Below are positions 1 to 12,306 of a stretch of DNA of 64,000 nt, piece after piece. Within the stretch, counting starts at the first letter, position 1; each line of letters begins with the position of its first letter. The stretch lies in the NCBI RefSeq assembly GCF_014648095.1, contig NZ_BMQL01000004.1:179911-243910 (forward strand), given 5' to 3'. A program made the position numbers and the translations under genes. The stretch comes from Deinococcus ruber (GTDB lineage: Bacteria; Deinococcota; Deinococci; Deinococcales; Deinococcaceae). The notes beneath the pieces were generated by a model, which searched no databases, was not told where the DNA came from, and saw nothing but the letters and a program-made list of their open reading frames with translations.

Positions 1-129
1 AGCGGAACGATGAGCGGCTGGACATCGGACGTGGGCACAGAAACGGTGATGAAGTGGGACTCTCTTCAGAGTAAGTTACTCAGATGAGTACAGAAATTCG
101 AGCCTTCGTCTGCTGCTCTACGCTGAAGT
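1..129. other. Left edge, unresolved
   Basis: No gene can be assigned here. Two forward frames are open from the window edge and stop at about 72-74 and 85-87, so the tail of an upstream gene may be present, but neither short peptide is recognisable. A TACGCT box at 119-124 lies 5 bases before the next start codon and is a likely -10 element. Confidence 0.3.
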
Positions 130-615
130 ATGACTCCTGCGAGCATTCACGCCCTGCATGGCTTTCTGGGAAGTGGCAAGACCACAGCGGCGCGGCGGCT
201 GGAACAGCAGTTGCCTGCCCTACGGTATTCGAGCGACGAATGGATGGTGCAGCTTTTTGGCCCCGATCCACCGGAAGAGGTGTTTCGGCCCGGCCTCGCC
301 AGAGGCAGCACACTGATTCGCCTTCAGGCCGAGCGCGTGCTGAGCCTGGGCGTGAATGTGGTACTGGATGAGGGCTACTGGACGCGTGCCAGCCGCGACG
401 AACTGCGAAGCTGGGCTGCCTCGCTGAACGGTGGACTGGGCGTGCCACTGTATCTGTACGCGGTCACGGTGCCGGAAGCCGAGGCCCGCGCCCGGATAGA
501 GCGCCGCAACCGCGAACCCGGTGCCCTGTTCGTTTCGCAGGCGACCTTCAGTGCGTTCCTGCCGTTATTCGAGCCTTTACAGCCGGACGAATCCTTTCGT
601 GCTGATCTATCCTGA
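130..615 (+). CDS. P-loop ATPase / small kinase-like protein
   Basis: This 161-residue cytosolic protein opens with a Walker A motif (GFLGSGKTT, about residues 11-19). It then has features of small-molecule kinases of the AAA_33/zeta-toxin type: a short acceptor segment (SSDEWM), an ExGYW element and an arginine-rich lid (ARARIERRNRE). It probably transfers phosphate from ATP to a small substrate, which I cannot name. No SD precedes the start. The TACGCT box 5 bases upstream suggests a leaderless mRNA. The next gene begins 3 bases after its stop, so the first three genes of the window probably form one transcript. Confidence 0.75.
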   Translation: MTPASIHALHGFLGSGKTTAARRLEQQLPALRYSSDEWMVQLFGPDPPEEVFRPGLARGSTLIRLQAERVLSLGVNVVLDEGYWTRASRDELRSWAASLNGGLGVPLYLYAVTVPEAEARARIERRNREPGALFVSQATFSAFLPLFEPLQPDESFRADLS

Positions 616-618
616 GGC

Positions 619-1203
619 ATGCCCGAACAATCCAGCATCTCTTTTCTGCATGTTCCCAGCGAAGCGGAAGCCGCGCCCGAGATTCAGAAGCTGTGGGGCA
701 AGGCGCAGGCCAATCTGGGCTTCGTTCCCAACGTCTTCCGGGCGCAGGCGCTCAACGGGGCGCAGTTCAGTGCGTGGTGGTCGTATTTCAATCTGCTGCT
801 GAACAAGGAAGGCTTTCTGCCTCCGGTCGAGCGCGAGATGGTGGCGGTGGTGGTCAGCAACATCAACCGCTGCGTGTACTGCGCGGTGTCGCACGGGGCG
901 GCGCTCCGAAGTCTGCTGGCGGCGGCGGGGCAGGACCCTCGCCTGGAAGCGCTGCTGGCGGTCAATCACCGGCAGGCTGCGCTCGAACCCCGGCTGGCCG
1001 CCATGCTCGACTTCGCTGAAATCCTGACCCGCACGCCCGAACAGATGCGCGAAAGCCACCTGGCCCCGCTGCGCGAACACGGCCTGAACGATGCACAGAT
1101 TCTGGAGCTGACGCAGGTGATCGGCATGTTCAACATGACCAACCGCATTTCCAGCGCCCTGGGCTTCGTGCCCAACGACGAATACCACCGCGAAGGGCGG
1201 TAA
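619..1203 (+). CDS. AhpD-like peroxidase-related protein (carboxymuconolactone decarboxylase fold)
   Basis: The 194-residue product has the CMD/AhpD signature: an acidic residue (VEREM), then CVYCAVSH with a CxxC pair and a histidine three residues later, as in alkylhydroperoxidase D proton-relay sites. Length and layout match the uncharacterised peroxidase-related enzyme family, and the likely role is thiol-dependent peroxide reduction. It follows the P-loop gene by 3 bases and overlaps the next start by one base (TAATG), so translational coupling is likely. The physiological reductant cannot be told from the window. Confidence 0.8.
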   Translation: MPEQSSISFLHVPSEAEAAPEIQKLWGKAQANLGFVPNVFRAQALNGAQFSAWWSYFNLLLNKEGFLPPVEREMVAVVVSNINRCVYCAVSHGAALRSLLAAAGQDPRLEALLAVNHRQAALEPRLAAMLDFAEILTRTPEQMRESHLAPLREHGLNDAQILELTQVIGMFNMTNRISSALGFVPNDEYHREGR

Positions 1204-1484
1204 TGGCGAAGTTGGTACGTGACCGTATACCAGAGCTGTTCGGCGGGCGGGTGCTGGCGGAATTGAGCGGCGAAGCCTACGCACAGGCGCTGCGGGCCAA
1301 ACTTCAGGAAGAGGTGGGCGAGTTCCTGCAAAGCAGCGAGCCGGAGGAACTGGCTGACGTGTTGGAGGTGCTGCATGCGCTGGCAGCCCTGCAAGGTCTG
1401 ACGCCAGCTGCCCTGGAACAGCTGCGGGCCACCAAAGCAGCAGCACGCGGCGGCTTCGGGCGTGGGCTGTGGTGGACGCCCTGA
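1203..1484 (+). CDS. MazG-like / phosphoribosyl-ATP pyrophosphohydrolase-like house-cleaning protein
   Basis: This is a 93-residue all-helical protein that begins with KLVRDRIPEL, the hallmark N-terminus of the small MazG-like family. Acidic clusters EEVGEF and EELADVLEVLHAL supply the metal-binding ExxE and D residues. Family members hydrolyse non-canonical or surplus NTPs. The C-terminal GGF.RG segment is also usual for the family. It shares the A of its ATG with the previous TAA stop. Its place after an AhpD-like gene fits a small stress or house-cleaning cluster; that link is inferred. Confidence 0.75.
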   Translation: MAKLVRDRIPELFGGRVLAELSGEAYAQALRAKLQEEVGEFLQSSEPEELADVLEVLHALAALQGLTPAALEQLRATKAAARGGFGRGLWWTP

Positions 1485-1570
1485 CCTCAGCAGGCTTCAG
1501 GGCCTCTTTTCTCAAGATTCCCCCCTTGTATGTTCGACGTTGACGGCAAAAATAGGTATACCGTGTTCTC

Positions 1571-2725
1571 ATGCTCATGAACGTCCTGCTTGCCTTCATT
1601 CCTCTCAGCCTGCTGCTGGAGTACGTGTTTCATTCGCCGCCGCTGTGGGTCTTTGCCACTGCCACCATCGCGATCATTCCGCTGGCCGACTGGCTGCGGA
1701 AGGCCACCGAACAGGTCGCGGCGCGGGCCGGGCAGACCATCGGCGGCCTGCTGAATGTCACGTTCGGCAATCTGGCAGAACTCATCATCGCCATTTTCGT
1801 GCTGCTGGGCGGCAATACGGCGGTGGTCAAGGCGCAGATTACCGGGAGCATCATCGGAAACGCGCTGCTGGGGCTGGGCCTCGCCATTCTGATCGGCAGT
1901 TTTGGCCGCGCCCGCCAGAAGTTCAGCGGAGCCAACGCCGGGCAGCTCAATTCGATGCTGTTTCTGGTGGTGGTGGCGCTGCTGCTGCCCGCGCTGTTCG
2001 ACTACACCGAGCGGCTGCCCGGTTTCGCGGCGGCGAGCGAGGCAGCCAGAAACAACCTCGACGAGTATCTGAGCCTGGGCGTGGCAGTGGTGCTGATCGC
2101 GGTCTATGCGCTGAATCTGGTGTACACGCTGGTGACGCACAAAGACGTGTTCGCCTCGGAGGAAGGCGAGGAGGAACATAGCGGGCCGCTGTGGCCTGTC
2201 TGGCAGGCGGCGGCAGTGCTGGTGGGGGCCACTGCTCTGATCGCCTTCGAATCCGAGATGCTGTCGGGGGCGCTGGAAGCGACGAGTACCACGCTGGGCC
2301 TCAGCCCGTTCTTTCTGGGCATTATCGTGCTGGCGGTGGTGGGCAATTTTGCCGAGTACATTGCGGGCAGTTACTTTGCGCGGCAGGGAAAGACTGGGCT
2401 GGCGATCAATATCGCGGTGGGCGCGACCATTCAGGTGGCCCTGTTCACTGCGCCGCTGCTGGTGCTCATCTCGTATGCCATCGGCAAGCCCATGAATCTG
2501 GTGTTTTCCAGCCCGCTGGAACTGGTCGCCATCGTCGCCGTCGCGCTGATCGTGACCACTGTGACCAAAGACGGCGAGGCGACCTGGTTCGAGGGCGTGC
2601 TGCTGATTACCGTGTATCTGCTGCTGGGACTGGCGTTCTACTTCGTCACCCCGAAAGTCGAGAGTGCGCTGCCTACTCTGCCGCCGCCTCTCGCTGCCGC
2701 TTCAGCGCCTTTCGCAGCACTCTGA
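1571..2725 (+). CDS. cax: Calcium/proton exchanger (CaCA/Cax family)
   Basis: The 384-residue protein has about eleven hydrophobic segments and two copies of the Cax repeat: [19 protein letters not shown] (about residues 60-78) and [17 protein letters not shown] in the second half. The conserved acidic GN(L/F)AE helices bind Ca2+. An acidic loop (EEGEEEH) separates the halves. It should export Ca2+ in exchange for H+ at the cytoplasmic membrane. ATG codons at 1571 and 1577 are both possible; TACCGT lies 6 bases before the first. The 3' end overlaps the convergent DinB gene by 53 bases, so no terminator fits between them. Confidence 0.88.
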   Translation: MLMNVLLAFIPLSLLLEYVFHSPPLWVFATATIAIIPLADWLRKATEQVAARAGQTIGGLLNVTFGNLAELIIAIFVLLGGNTAVVKAQITGSIIGNALLGLGLAILIGSFGRARQKFSGANAGQLNSMLFLVVVALLLPALFDYTERLPGFAAASEAARNNLDEYLSLGVAVVLIAVYALNLVYTLVTHKDVFASEEGEEEHSGPLWPVWQAAAVLVGATALIAFESEMLSGALEATSTTLGLSPFFLGIIVLAVVGNFAEYIAGSYFARQGKTGLAINIAVGATIQVALFTAPLLVLISYAIGKPMNLVFSSPLELVAIVAVALIVTTVTKDGEATWFEGVLLITVYLLLGLAFYFVTPKVESALPTLPPPLAAASAPFAAL

Positions 2726-3236
2726 TCTGCCCTCTGTGGCTCAGTTCGTCTTCCATGACGTGAAACCACGCCCAGTAGTGATTTGGGTGAAAGTCGTCCC
2801 AGCCAGTCAGTATGCCAAGGAGCCACGTGTCGTCGCGCTGAGTCAGTTCATGCAGGGTCACGGCGCGGCTGTGTTCCAGTTCGCTCAGCAGTTCCTTCAG
2901 CGTGCGTCCCGTCACCCGCTCTCCGCGTTTGCCGAACGACATCGCCCCCCTAAACGGCGTGAATTCGGTGGCGGCATAAGGATTGACTCCGCGAAAACTG
3001 AAGAGGTGATACAGCCGGTCGAGCGCCGCAATGTGCGCCAGGAGCATGCCGATGCTGTTCGAGAATCCGGCGGGAAGACTGTCCAACTCCTCGTCGGGGA
3101 TGTCTTCCACAGCCTGAAGCGTGGTCATGCGGGCATAGCTCATCATCTGAACCAGTGCGCCGATGTGGGGCGTGTACTCCGGCTGGGCTTCGATGCGGAA
3201 CCAGCGAGACGGGTCAGCGGGTTGGGGATCGGTCAT
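2673..3236 (-). CDS. DinB-family metal-dependent protein, copy 1
   Basis: This 187-residue four-helix protein resembles DinB/DUF664. Candidate metal ligands are the histidine in [11 protein letters not shown] and the [12 protein letters not shown] segment (HxxxxxxxH). The Deinococcus genus has many DinB paralogues, probably thiol-dependent transferases, and the substrate is unknown. I chose ATG 3236 because TATGCT lies 6 bases upstream (leaderless pattern) and homology to the neighbouring copy starts there. A longer frame to 3482 exists but its extension is a shadow of copy 2. It overlaps the convergent Cax gene by 53 bases. Confidence 0.8.
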   Translation of the reverse strand: MTDPQPADPSRWFRIEAQPEYTPHIGALVQMMSYARMTTLQAVEDIPDEELDSLPAGFSNSIGMLLAHIAALDRLYHLFSFRGVNPYAATEFTPFRGAMSFGKRGERVTGRTLKELLSELEHSRAVTLHELTQRDDTWLLGILTGWDDFHPNHYWAWFHVMEDELSHRGQIRVLRKALKRQREAAAE

Positions 3237-3301
3237 GGGGCAAGCATAGAGGACACGCAGCACTCGTCGGTGCTCAGATGCCGCCCAGCCGCACTGTATG
3301 C

Positions 3302-3895
3302 CTACTCCTGCGCTTTCAGCTTCTGTTGCAGAGCTTCCTTTTCCTGTGCGGCCACGGTCACGGCTTTTCTCAGAATCCTGATCTGCCCCCGGTGGCTCAC
3401 CTCGTCTTCCATGACGTGAAACCAAGCCCAGTGCTGATTCATATCCTCGAAGCCGGGCGCAGCGATGCGCGACGCCAGCCACGCATCGTCGCGTTTTGCC
3501 AGTTCGCGCAGGGTGGCGGCGCGGCTCTGCTCCAGTTCGCTCAGCAGGCTTTCCAGCGGGCGATCAAACACCCGCCCTCCTTCCTCGCCGAAGGTCATGG
3601 CCCCCTTGTAGGGCGCATATTCGGGCGTATCGAAGGGGTCGCCCCCCTCGAAGCAGACTGCGTGATACAGCCGGTCTGTGGCAGCGATATGGGCCAGCAA
3701 CATCCCGACGGAGTTGGAAAATCCGTCGGGAATGGCGTCCAGCTCTACTTTTGTCATGCCCTTCACGGCCTGCACGGTGGTCATGCGGGCATAGTTCATC
3801 ATCTCGACCAGTGCGCCGATGCTGGGCGTGTACTCCGGCTGGGGTTCGATGCGGCACCAGCGAGACGGGTCGGCGGCGTGCTGGGAGTCGGTCAT
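3302..3895 (-). CDS. DinB-family metal-dependent protein, copy 2
   Basis: The product is a 197-residue DinB/DUF664 protein closely similar to the gene at 2673-3236. Shared blocks include [37 protein letters not shown] and HVMEDE.SHRGQIR.LRKA. The two copies arose by tandem duplication. The C-terminal helix here is longer and charged ([17 protein letters not shown]). The start has TATCCT 6 bases upstream with no SD, so each copy probably has its own leaderless promoter. Confidence 0.82.
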   Translation of the reverse strand: MTDSQHAADPSRWCRIEPQPEYTPSIGALVEMMNYARMTTVQAVKGMTKVELDAIPDGFSNSVGMLLAHIAATDRLYHAVCFEGGDPFDTPEYAPYKGAMTFGEEGGRVFDRPLESLLSELEQSRAATLRELAKRDDAWLASRIAAPGFEDMNQHWAWFHVMEDEVSHRGQIRILRKAVTVAAQEKEALQQKLKAQE

Positions 3896-3946
3896 GCTGT
3901 CAGGATAACGGTGCGCCGGGAGATGGAGTACATCCCACCGATATCC

Positions 3947-4783
3947 TCAGTATTTGTAAAAGCCCTCGCCGCTCTTGCGCCCCAGCAGGCCCGCCTGCAC
4001 CATCTTCCGCAGCAGGGGGCTGGGGCGGTATTTGTCGTCGCCCAGCCCCTTATGCAGCACTTCCATGATGCTCAGGCAGGTGTCCAGCCCGATGAAGTCC
4101 GCGAGCGTCAGCGGCCCCATCGGGTGATTCATCCCCAGCTTCATGATGCCGTCGATGGCCTCTTTGTCGGCCACGCCTTCCATCACGCACTGAATCGCCT
4201 CGTTCAGCATCGGCATCAGAATGCGGTTCGAGACGAAGCCGGGGAAGTCGTTGCAGGTCAGCGGCGTCTTGCCCATCTTCTGTGCCACGTCCAGCACCGT
4301 CTGCGCCGTCTCGTCGCTGGTTTGATGGCCCCGAATCACCTCGACAAGCTGCATGATCGGCACCGGATTCATAAAGTGCATGCCGATGAAGCGGTCGGCC
4401 CGCCCCGACGCACTAGCAAGCGCCGTGATCGGGATGCTGCTGGTGTTGCTCGCCAGAATGCCGCCCGGTTTGACGATCTCGCCCAGCGTGCGGAACAGTT
4501 CGGCCTTGATGCCCTCGTTTTCCACAATCGCTTCGACCACCAGATCGGCATGGGCCAGAGCCTGCAAATCGGTGGTAAACGATAGGCGGGCCAGGATGTC
4601 GGCAGGCGTTTCGGTCAGTTTGCCCTTTTCGTGCAGGCGGGCAAGGCTCTTCTCGATATTGGCCTCACCCTTCGCCAGAAATTCGTTGTTTACGTCCTGC
4701 ACCATCACGCTGAAGCCGGACTGCGCTGCAACCTGGGCAATTCCGGCCCCCATCTGACCTGCACCGATCACGGCTATTTGCAT
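3947..4783 (-). CDS. hbd: 3-hydroxybutyryl-CoA dehydrogenase
   Basis: This 278-residue enzyme begins with the Rossmann motif [15 protein letters not shown] for NAD(P). It carries the signature [15 protein letters not shown], with the catalytic histidine, and the C-terminal helical domain ending [10 protein letters not shown]. It interconverts acetoacetyl-CoA and 3-hydroxybutyryl-CoA. Its partner reaction is supplied by the thiolase 0.6 kb upstream on the same strand. Its start overlaps the end of the small AT-rich gene before it by 10 bases, so it is probably translated by coupling on the shared transcript. Confidence 0.92.
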   Translation of the reverse strand: MQIAVIGAGQMGAGIAQVAAQSGFSVMVQDVNNEFLAKGEANIEKSLARLHEKGKLTETPADILARLSFTTDLQALAHADLVVEAIVENEGIKAELFRTLGEIVKPGGILASNTSSIPITALASASGRADRFIGMHFMNPVPIMQLVEVIRGHQTSDETAQTVLDVAQKMGKTPLTCNDFPGFVSNRILMPMLNEAIQCVMEGVADKEAIDGIMKLGMNHPMGPLTLADFIGLDTCLSIMEVLHKGLGDDKYRPSPLLRKMVQAGLLGRKSGEGFYKY

Positions 4784-5088
4784 AGTAGATTTCCCTCTAT
4801 GGCTGTCTTTGTCTTCGAAACGATGTCTTGCACGCCCGTTATCATATTCATGCCACGCTCTCCTTGAGAGCCATACATTTGAATTGCCGCTTCGACTCCT
4901 ACCAAGAACTCTTTGCGTTCATCCAAGGAGAAAATACGTAGATCTATCTCTACTTGTTTAATCGCATTCGTCAATGCAATCTCAAACGATAAACTTTTGG
5001 TTCCTGCTTGAGCTTTGGAGCAAAAGTTACGCAGTAAGTGACCTGAAATGCAGTCTTCTTCCAAATCGGTATAAATAATCTTCGGCAT
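4774..5088 (-). CDS. Orphan AT-rich small protein inside the thiolase-hbd operon
   Basis: This 104-residue protein (start [12 protein letters not shown]) belongs to no family I recognise. Base composition is unlike the flanking genes: the line starting at 4981 has 25 G+C of 60. The protein is rich in Ile, Lys, Ser and Phe. It starts 2 bases after the YciI-like stop and overlaps hbd by 10 bases, so it is seated seamlessly in the operon. A start at 5109 is also open. Size, solubility and insertion behaviour recall orphan immunity genes, but that is inference. Confidence 0.6.
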   Translation of the reverse strand: MPKIIYTDLEEDCISGHLLRNFCSKAQAGTKSLSFEIALTNAIKQVEIDLRIFSLDERKEFLVGVEAAIQMYGSQGERGMNMITGVQDIVSKTKTAIEGNLLCK

Positions 5089-5089
5089 T

Positions 5090-5404
5090 TCACTCAACCA
5101 GCGGCACACCGTCTATCTCAATCCCCCGCCCGCGCTTCACTGGCGTAAACGCTGTGTAGCTGTATTCAGAGCAGCCTTCCACTACAAATGGGTCCTGTGC
5201 AAACACGGCTTCCAGCTCTGCCTGCGTGTCGGCCTTTGCCAGAATGACGCCGCCGCTGCTATCGGCCTTGCGCCCCGACACCAGAAACAGCCCGCTGCGG
5301 TAGTGCTGGTCGAGCCATTCGCGGTGGCGCGGCGTGACGGCGGCGACCTCGTCGGCACTTTTCAGGTAGCGGCTGACGATCATGAACAGGGTAGGGGCGC
5401 TCAT
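5090..5404 (-). CDS. YciI-like protein
   Basis: The 104-residue protein has the YciI ferredoxin-like fold signature: [15 protein letters not shown], then [20 protein letters not shown], a G-rich [10 protein letters not shown] strand, and [10 protein letters not shown] near the end. YciI-type proteins are dimeric with a conserved His-Asp pair, and most have no defined reaction. It starts 4 bases after the thiolase stop in the same operon, so a role in acyl-CoA or small-molecule turnover is possible but unproven. Confidence 0.8.
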   Translation of the reverse strand: MSAPTLFMIVSRYLKSADEVAAVTPRHREWLDQHYRSGLFLVSGRKADSSGGVILAKADTQAELEAVFAQDPFVVEGCSEYSYTAFTPVKRGRGIEIDGVPLVE

Positions 5405-5408
5405 GGCT

Positions 5409-6590
<1,182 letters not shown>

Positions 6591-6699
6591 ACAGGCAGTC
6601 TAGCGCAGAGGCTAACGGGCGTTTGGTGAATGGCAACGTGAAGAGCGGGCGTTCCTGCTCCAGTTCCAGTGTTCTGCGTCAAGGTGCTTTCAAAGAGGA

Positions 6700-6731
6700 A
6701 GAGCCGCCAGATCATCACGTCTGGCGGCTCT
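6700..6731 (-). terminator. Hairpin terminator after the TMEM175-type gene
   Basis: A perfect 12-bp inverted repeat (AGAGCCGCCAGA / TCTGGCGGCTCT) with an 8-base loop lies just past the stop at 6745. On the minus strand it is followed by a pyrimidine-rich stretch. Confidence 0.75.
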
Positions 6732-6744
6732 TCTGTGCCCAGCT

Positions 6745-7371
6745 TCAGCTTCTTCTGTTCGGCTGGTTCTTTGTGGCCTCTACCTGTTCCAGAATGCGCT
6801 CGATGCGCTTGTCTGGAATCAACCACATCAGCGCCACCGCAATCAGCAGGACACCTGAAAGAATGACGCCAGCCTGCCCGAAGAAAGGGGAGACCGTGGC
6901 GATGACATAGCCAGCCACCGATAGGATGCCTTTGCGGTCGCTCGCGCCGCCAGTGGCCTGTTCGAGCAGGTTGTTCTGAGGGTCGGCCCGCACAATCGCT
7001 ATCACCAGCAGGGTATAAGCCGCGCCGCACATCAGGGCTATAAACCCGTAACTGGTCATCGGGTTGGCAGCAAAATGGCTTTCACCGGCCCAGCCCGAAA
7101 CGAACGGAAACAGCGACAGCCAGAACAGCAGGTGCAGGTTGGCCCACAGAATCGTGCCGTTTACCTTCCTGACGGTATGCATCATATGATGATGATTGTT
7201 CCAGTAGATGCCGACGTAAATAAAGCTGATGGCGTAAGCAAGGAACTTGGGCCACAGTGGTTTGAGATCGCCCCACTCATGCCCTTCTGGAATCCTGAGT
7301 TCCAGCACCATGATCGTGATAATGATGGCGAGCACACCATCGGAAAAGGCTTCCAGTCTGGATTTATTCAT
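6745..7371 (-). CDS. TMEM175-type potassium channel (DUF1211)
   Basis: The 208-residue membrane protein starts with RLEAFSDGVLAIIITIMVLEL, the diagnostic RxxxFSDG(V/F) motif on helix 1 of bacterial TMEM175 channels, and has six hydrophobic segments in total. Family members form tetrameric K+-selective leak channels with a hydrophobic filter. A good SD (AAGGAC) precedes the ATG. It is monocistronic, bounded by the hairpin at 6700-6731 and by the sufD terminator upstream. Nothing nearby suggests a regulated partner. Confidence 0.85.
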   Translation of the reverse strand: MNKSRLEAFSDGVLAIIITIMVLELRIPEGHEWGDLKPLWPKFLAYAISFIYVGIYWNNHHHMMHTVRKVNGTILWANLHLLFWLSLFPFVSGWAGESHFAANPMTSYGFIALMCGAAYTLLVIAIVRADPQNNLLEQATGGASDRKGILSVAGYVIATVSPFFGQAGVILSGVLLIAVALMWLIPDKRIERILEQVEATKNQPNRRS

Positions 7372-7474
7372 CGGTCCTTGGTTTCCTTTGAGTGGAGATA
7401 TCGAAGAGCTGCATTGAGATCAAAGAATGAAATCGTGAGAATAAACGTCTGGAACGAAAATGGTGATAACAAAA

Positions 7475-7504
7475 GCAGTCAGCCCTAAAACACAGACTGA
7501 CTGC
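7475..7504 (-). terminator. Rho-independent terminator of the suf operon
   Basis: GCAGTCAG and CTGACTGC form an 8-bp stem. On the minus strand the stem is followed by TTTTGTT. It lies 16 bases past the sufD stop. Confidence 0.75.
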
Positions 7505-7520
7505 TGAGGCTGACTCTAGA

Positions 7521-8879
7521 TTAAGCCGCGCCGACCTTGTTGGCAATGATGCCTTCGATATAGGCCACCACGCTTTTCAGGGGTACACGGGTCAGCACGT
7601 CTTCCAGAAAGGCCGTGACCAGCATCTTTTCGGCCTGTTCCTCGCGAATGCCGCGCGATTTCAGGAAGAACAGTTGCTCCTGATCGACGGGGCCGGTGGT
7701 GCTGCCGTGCGAGCAGCGCACATCGTTGGCATTGATTTCGAGCTGCGGCACCGAGAAGTTGTGCGCCTCGCTGCTCAGCATCAGGGTGCGGTGTTTCTGG
7801 TAGGCGTCGGTCTTCTGGGCATTCAGATCGACTTTGATCATGCCGGAAAACACGCCCACGCTTCTATCGTCGCTGACACCCTTGTACAGCAGGTCGCTGT
7901 GCGCGTTGGCGGCGGCGTGGTGCTGCAAGGTGTAATGGTCGAAGTGCTGGTCCTCGTTGGCGAAATACAGCGCCAGCATCTCGGAATCGCTGCCCTGACC
8001 ACGCAGATAGCTCTGCATTTCGGTGCGGCTCAGGGTTCCGCCCATCGTCACGACGAGGCTGTTCAGGGTGGCGTCTTTGCCCACGTCGCCGCGCTGCCGC
8101 TGGATGTGCGTCACGCCCTTGCCCCAGTTCTGGATGGACACGTAGCGCAGGCGTGCGCCGTCCTTCACGACCAGTTCCACCGCGCCGATGGCGTAGGTTC
8201 CCGGCAGGTCTTCGCTGTCCTGCTCGTCGATAAAGGTCACGCTGCTGTTGGCTTCGGCCACCACGAGGGTACGGGTCGCGGTGTAGGTTCCGGCCTCGCT
8301 CATCACGCGGAACGACCCCAGCGGCAATTCCACTTCCACGCCACGCGGCACGTACACGAAGGCACCATTGGTCCACAGCGCCGCCGCCAGCGCACTGAAC
8401 TTGCCTTCGCTCGGGTCGGGCGATTTGCTGGGCGTGGTGCCGGGGGCGGCAATGGTGGTGTCATCGGGCACTTCGGCGGGCACCACGGAATACAGGTACT
8501 GCTGCACCTTGTCGGGGTACTGCTCCAGCGCGGTCTTCAGGTCGGTGAAGATCACGCCCTTCGCGCTCAGGTCGGCGGGCAACTCGGTGCGGTACACCAC
8601 ATCCGGGCCGTCCAGCACCAGAAACGCGCCCACGTCGGTTCCGTTCAGGCGCTCCTGCACGCTCTGGGGCAGGGCCGAAACGTCGGTGACGGTTTCGCGC
8701 TTGCCGTGCGGGTGCAGCTTGCTGAAGTCGATTTCGACCTGGGTGTATTTCCACGCTTCCACGCCTTCATGCGGCACTTCCAGCGTGTTGAAGAGGTCTA
8801 AGCTTTCGCGGCGCTTGGTGGTCAGCCACTCGGGGCCACCCGCTGCGAGCAGTTCAGTCGTAAAGGGGGTTTGGGTCAT
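7521..8879 (-). CDS. sufD: Fe-S cluster assembly scaffold SufD
   Basis: This 452-residue protein has the SufBD beta-helix core, with characteristic blocks QNWGKGVTHIQRQRG, MGGTLSRTEMQSYLRG, DQHFDHYTLQHHAA and CSHGSTTGPVDQEQLFFLKSRGI. The last contains the Cys and His residues linked to SufB-SufD interface cluster assembly. It works with SufB and SufC. The start is supported by SD AGGAGG. It is the last gene of the leftward suf unit, separated from sufB by two AT-rich genes where sufB and sufD are usually adjacent. Confidence 0.94.
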   Translation of the reverse strand: MTQTPFTTELLAAGGPEWLTTKRRESLDLFNTLEVPHEGVEAWKYTQVEIDFSKLHPHGKRETVTDVSALPQSVQERLNGTDVGAFLVLDGPDVVYRTELPADLSAKGVIFTDLKTALEQYPDKVQQYLYSVVPAEVPDDTTIAAPGTTPSKSPDPSEGKFSALAAALWTNGAFVYVPRGVEVELPLGSFRVMSEAGTYTATRTLVVAEANSSVTFIDEQDSEDLPGTYAIGAVELVVKDGARLRYVSIQNWGKGVTHIQRQRGDVGKDATLNSLVVTMGGTLSRTEMQSYLRGQGSDSEMLALYFANEDQHFDHYTLQHHAAANAHSDLLYKGVSDDRSVGVFSGMIKVDLNAQKTDAYQKHRTLMLSSEAHNFSVPQLEINANDVRCSHGSTTGPVDQEQLFFLKSRGIREEQAEKMLVTAFLEDVLTRVPLKSVVAYIEGIIANKVGAA

Positions 8880-8923
8880 GTGTCCTCCTGTAAAGCGGTG
8901 AAACAGGCCAGGAAAGGCCGGGA

Positions 8924-9280
8924 TTATCCGAAAAGCGATTCGACTTCGACGATGACGCCGAACGGTGTATTGAAATAGAAGGTCAAGCGTCCATGATTTT
9001 CACTCGGGCCAGCAATCTGGTAGCCACCTGCTGTCAATTCGGCATGAATGGCACGTACCTGCTCGGGCGTGTCTTGCAGAAAGCCGATGTGAAAGACTTT
9101 CGGGTACGACACATCTTTGCTTTTGAAGACAGAGATTAAAGCGCCGTCGTCATCGTGCAGAAAAGTCATATTGTCGTTGCGGGGCATACCCTCTGCCTGC
9201 TTCAAGCCGAAATAACGCTCAAAGATTTCGACAGCGGTAGGCACATCTGTTACGCCCAAGTTAATGTGATTGAGTTTCAA
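8924..9280 (-). CDS. VOC-family (glyoxalase/dioxygenase-like) protein inserted in the suf operon
   Basis: The 118-residue single-domain protein has one full glyoxalase module: HINLGVTDV, FFxxxYFGLK-like (FERYFGLKQ), HDDDGALISVF, HIGFL and a C-terminal FNTPFGVIVEVE. Metal-ligand-like residues are His4 and the terminal Glu. The start is TTG at 9280 with SD AGGAG 6 bases away. Composition is lower in GC than sufB or sufD (26 G+C in the line at 9121). It lies between the orphan gene and sufD. The substrate is unknown, and antibiotic-binding or methylglyoxal-related roles cannot be separated. Confidence 0.78.
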   Translation of the reverse strand: MKLNHINLGVTDVPTAVEIFERYFGLKQAEGMPRNDNMTFLHDDDGALISVFKSKDVSYPKVFHIGFLQDTPEQVRAIHAELTAGGYQIAGPSENHGRLTFYFNTPFGVIVEVESLFG

Positions 9281-9360
9281 GTGGACTCCTAGGTAGTTGA
9301 GCGATTATCTGTGAGTAATTTTCTCATGTCGGGAGAGAATGGCGGTTGAGTTCAGATCAA

Positions 9361-9804
9361 CTACTTCTGATGACGAGAGGCTCGCTTTTGCCTTTGACTA
9401 AACTTCTGTTTGTTGGTCATATAGTCTAGTTTTTTCGGGCCATCGGCTTCAAGAGCAGCTATGAACGACGCATATTCAGTTCTCAATTTTGATGGCATGA
9501 CAGCCCAAGCGAGATCGCCATTCTCGACATCAAGATATAGATATTCAAAAAAAGAGACATAGACAGCGTTATTTAGCTTCTCCAAGCGTTCGTTGGCAGG
9601 CTCAAAGTGCTGATCAACAAGCTCTACCAATATTTGAAAGTCTGTTAGATTTTTGCTTGCAATAAGGGTCTGTGAGAGCTGAGCTAGGCAAGAGAGCTGA
9701 ATATGAACTAATCCCTGATGATCATTTATTTCTTGGCGAATTTCAGAAAAGAGGCGTTTAGCCCCTTGTAGAAGGTCATTGATATGTCGATCTACAAGGG
9801 CCAT
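9361..9804 (-). CDS. Orphan AT-rich protein between sufB and sufD, immunity-like
   Basis: This 147-residue helical, soluble protein has no catalytic motif. It shows FFEYLYLDVENGDLAW and a basic tail (KQKFSQRQKRASRHQK). The pattern vaguely recalls small families such as DUF7674 found beside polymorphic toxin genes, but I am not certain. The gene is clearly AT-rich (24 G+C in the 60-base line at 9541). It begins 12 bases after the sufB stop on the same strand, so it should be co-transcribed with suf. It is not a known SUF component, and lateral insertion is the best explanation. Confidence 0.6.
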   Translation of the reverse strand: MALVDRHINDLLQGAKRLFSEIRQEINDHQGLVHIQLSCLAQLSQTLIASKNLTDFQILVELVDQHFEPANERLEKLNNAVYVSFFEYLYLDVENGDLAWAVMPSKLRTEYASFIAALEADGPKKLDYMTNKQKFSQRQKRASRHQK

Positions 9805-9816
9805 CTGCTTTAATCT

Positions 9817-11223
<1,407 letters not shown>

Positions 11224-11390
11224 GGTAACTCCTTGAGTTGACTCTCTTGTGTTCAGCAGACGCTGTTTTCGACAGAGGTTCAAACTCAGATAGGGCGTTC
11301 ATGGACGTACTCAGAACGTTCGGGTGAAGTTTCACTGCTCTGTTCAGCTAAAGGCTGCGCCTGGGAATGTTCGTCACCCGCGCATCCCGC

Positions 11391-12155
<765 letters not shown>

Positions 12156-12176
12156 ATACTCTCCTGGCGTGGCTTT

Positions 12177-12191
12177 TAGGAATCATTCCTA
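12177..12191. promoter_or_regulatory. Palindrome upstream of sufC
   Basis: TAGGAAT-C-ATTCCTA is a perfect 7-bp-arm palindrome 21 bases upstream of the sufC start, in the gap between suf and the divergent exbB-like gene. It could be an operator, but the regulator is unknown. Confidence 0.4.
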
Positions 12192-12306
12192 CTTACCTGC
12201 ACAGTTTAAAGTCTGCCGCCTAGAAAGGCTAGTGGTTTACTCTGCTATTGGCGGGCGGCGGCCAGATTTTCACGCTTGCCATGCGGCTGCGTGGTACTTA
12301 TGCGGA

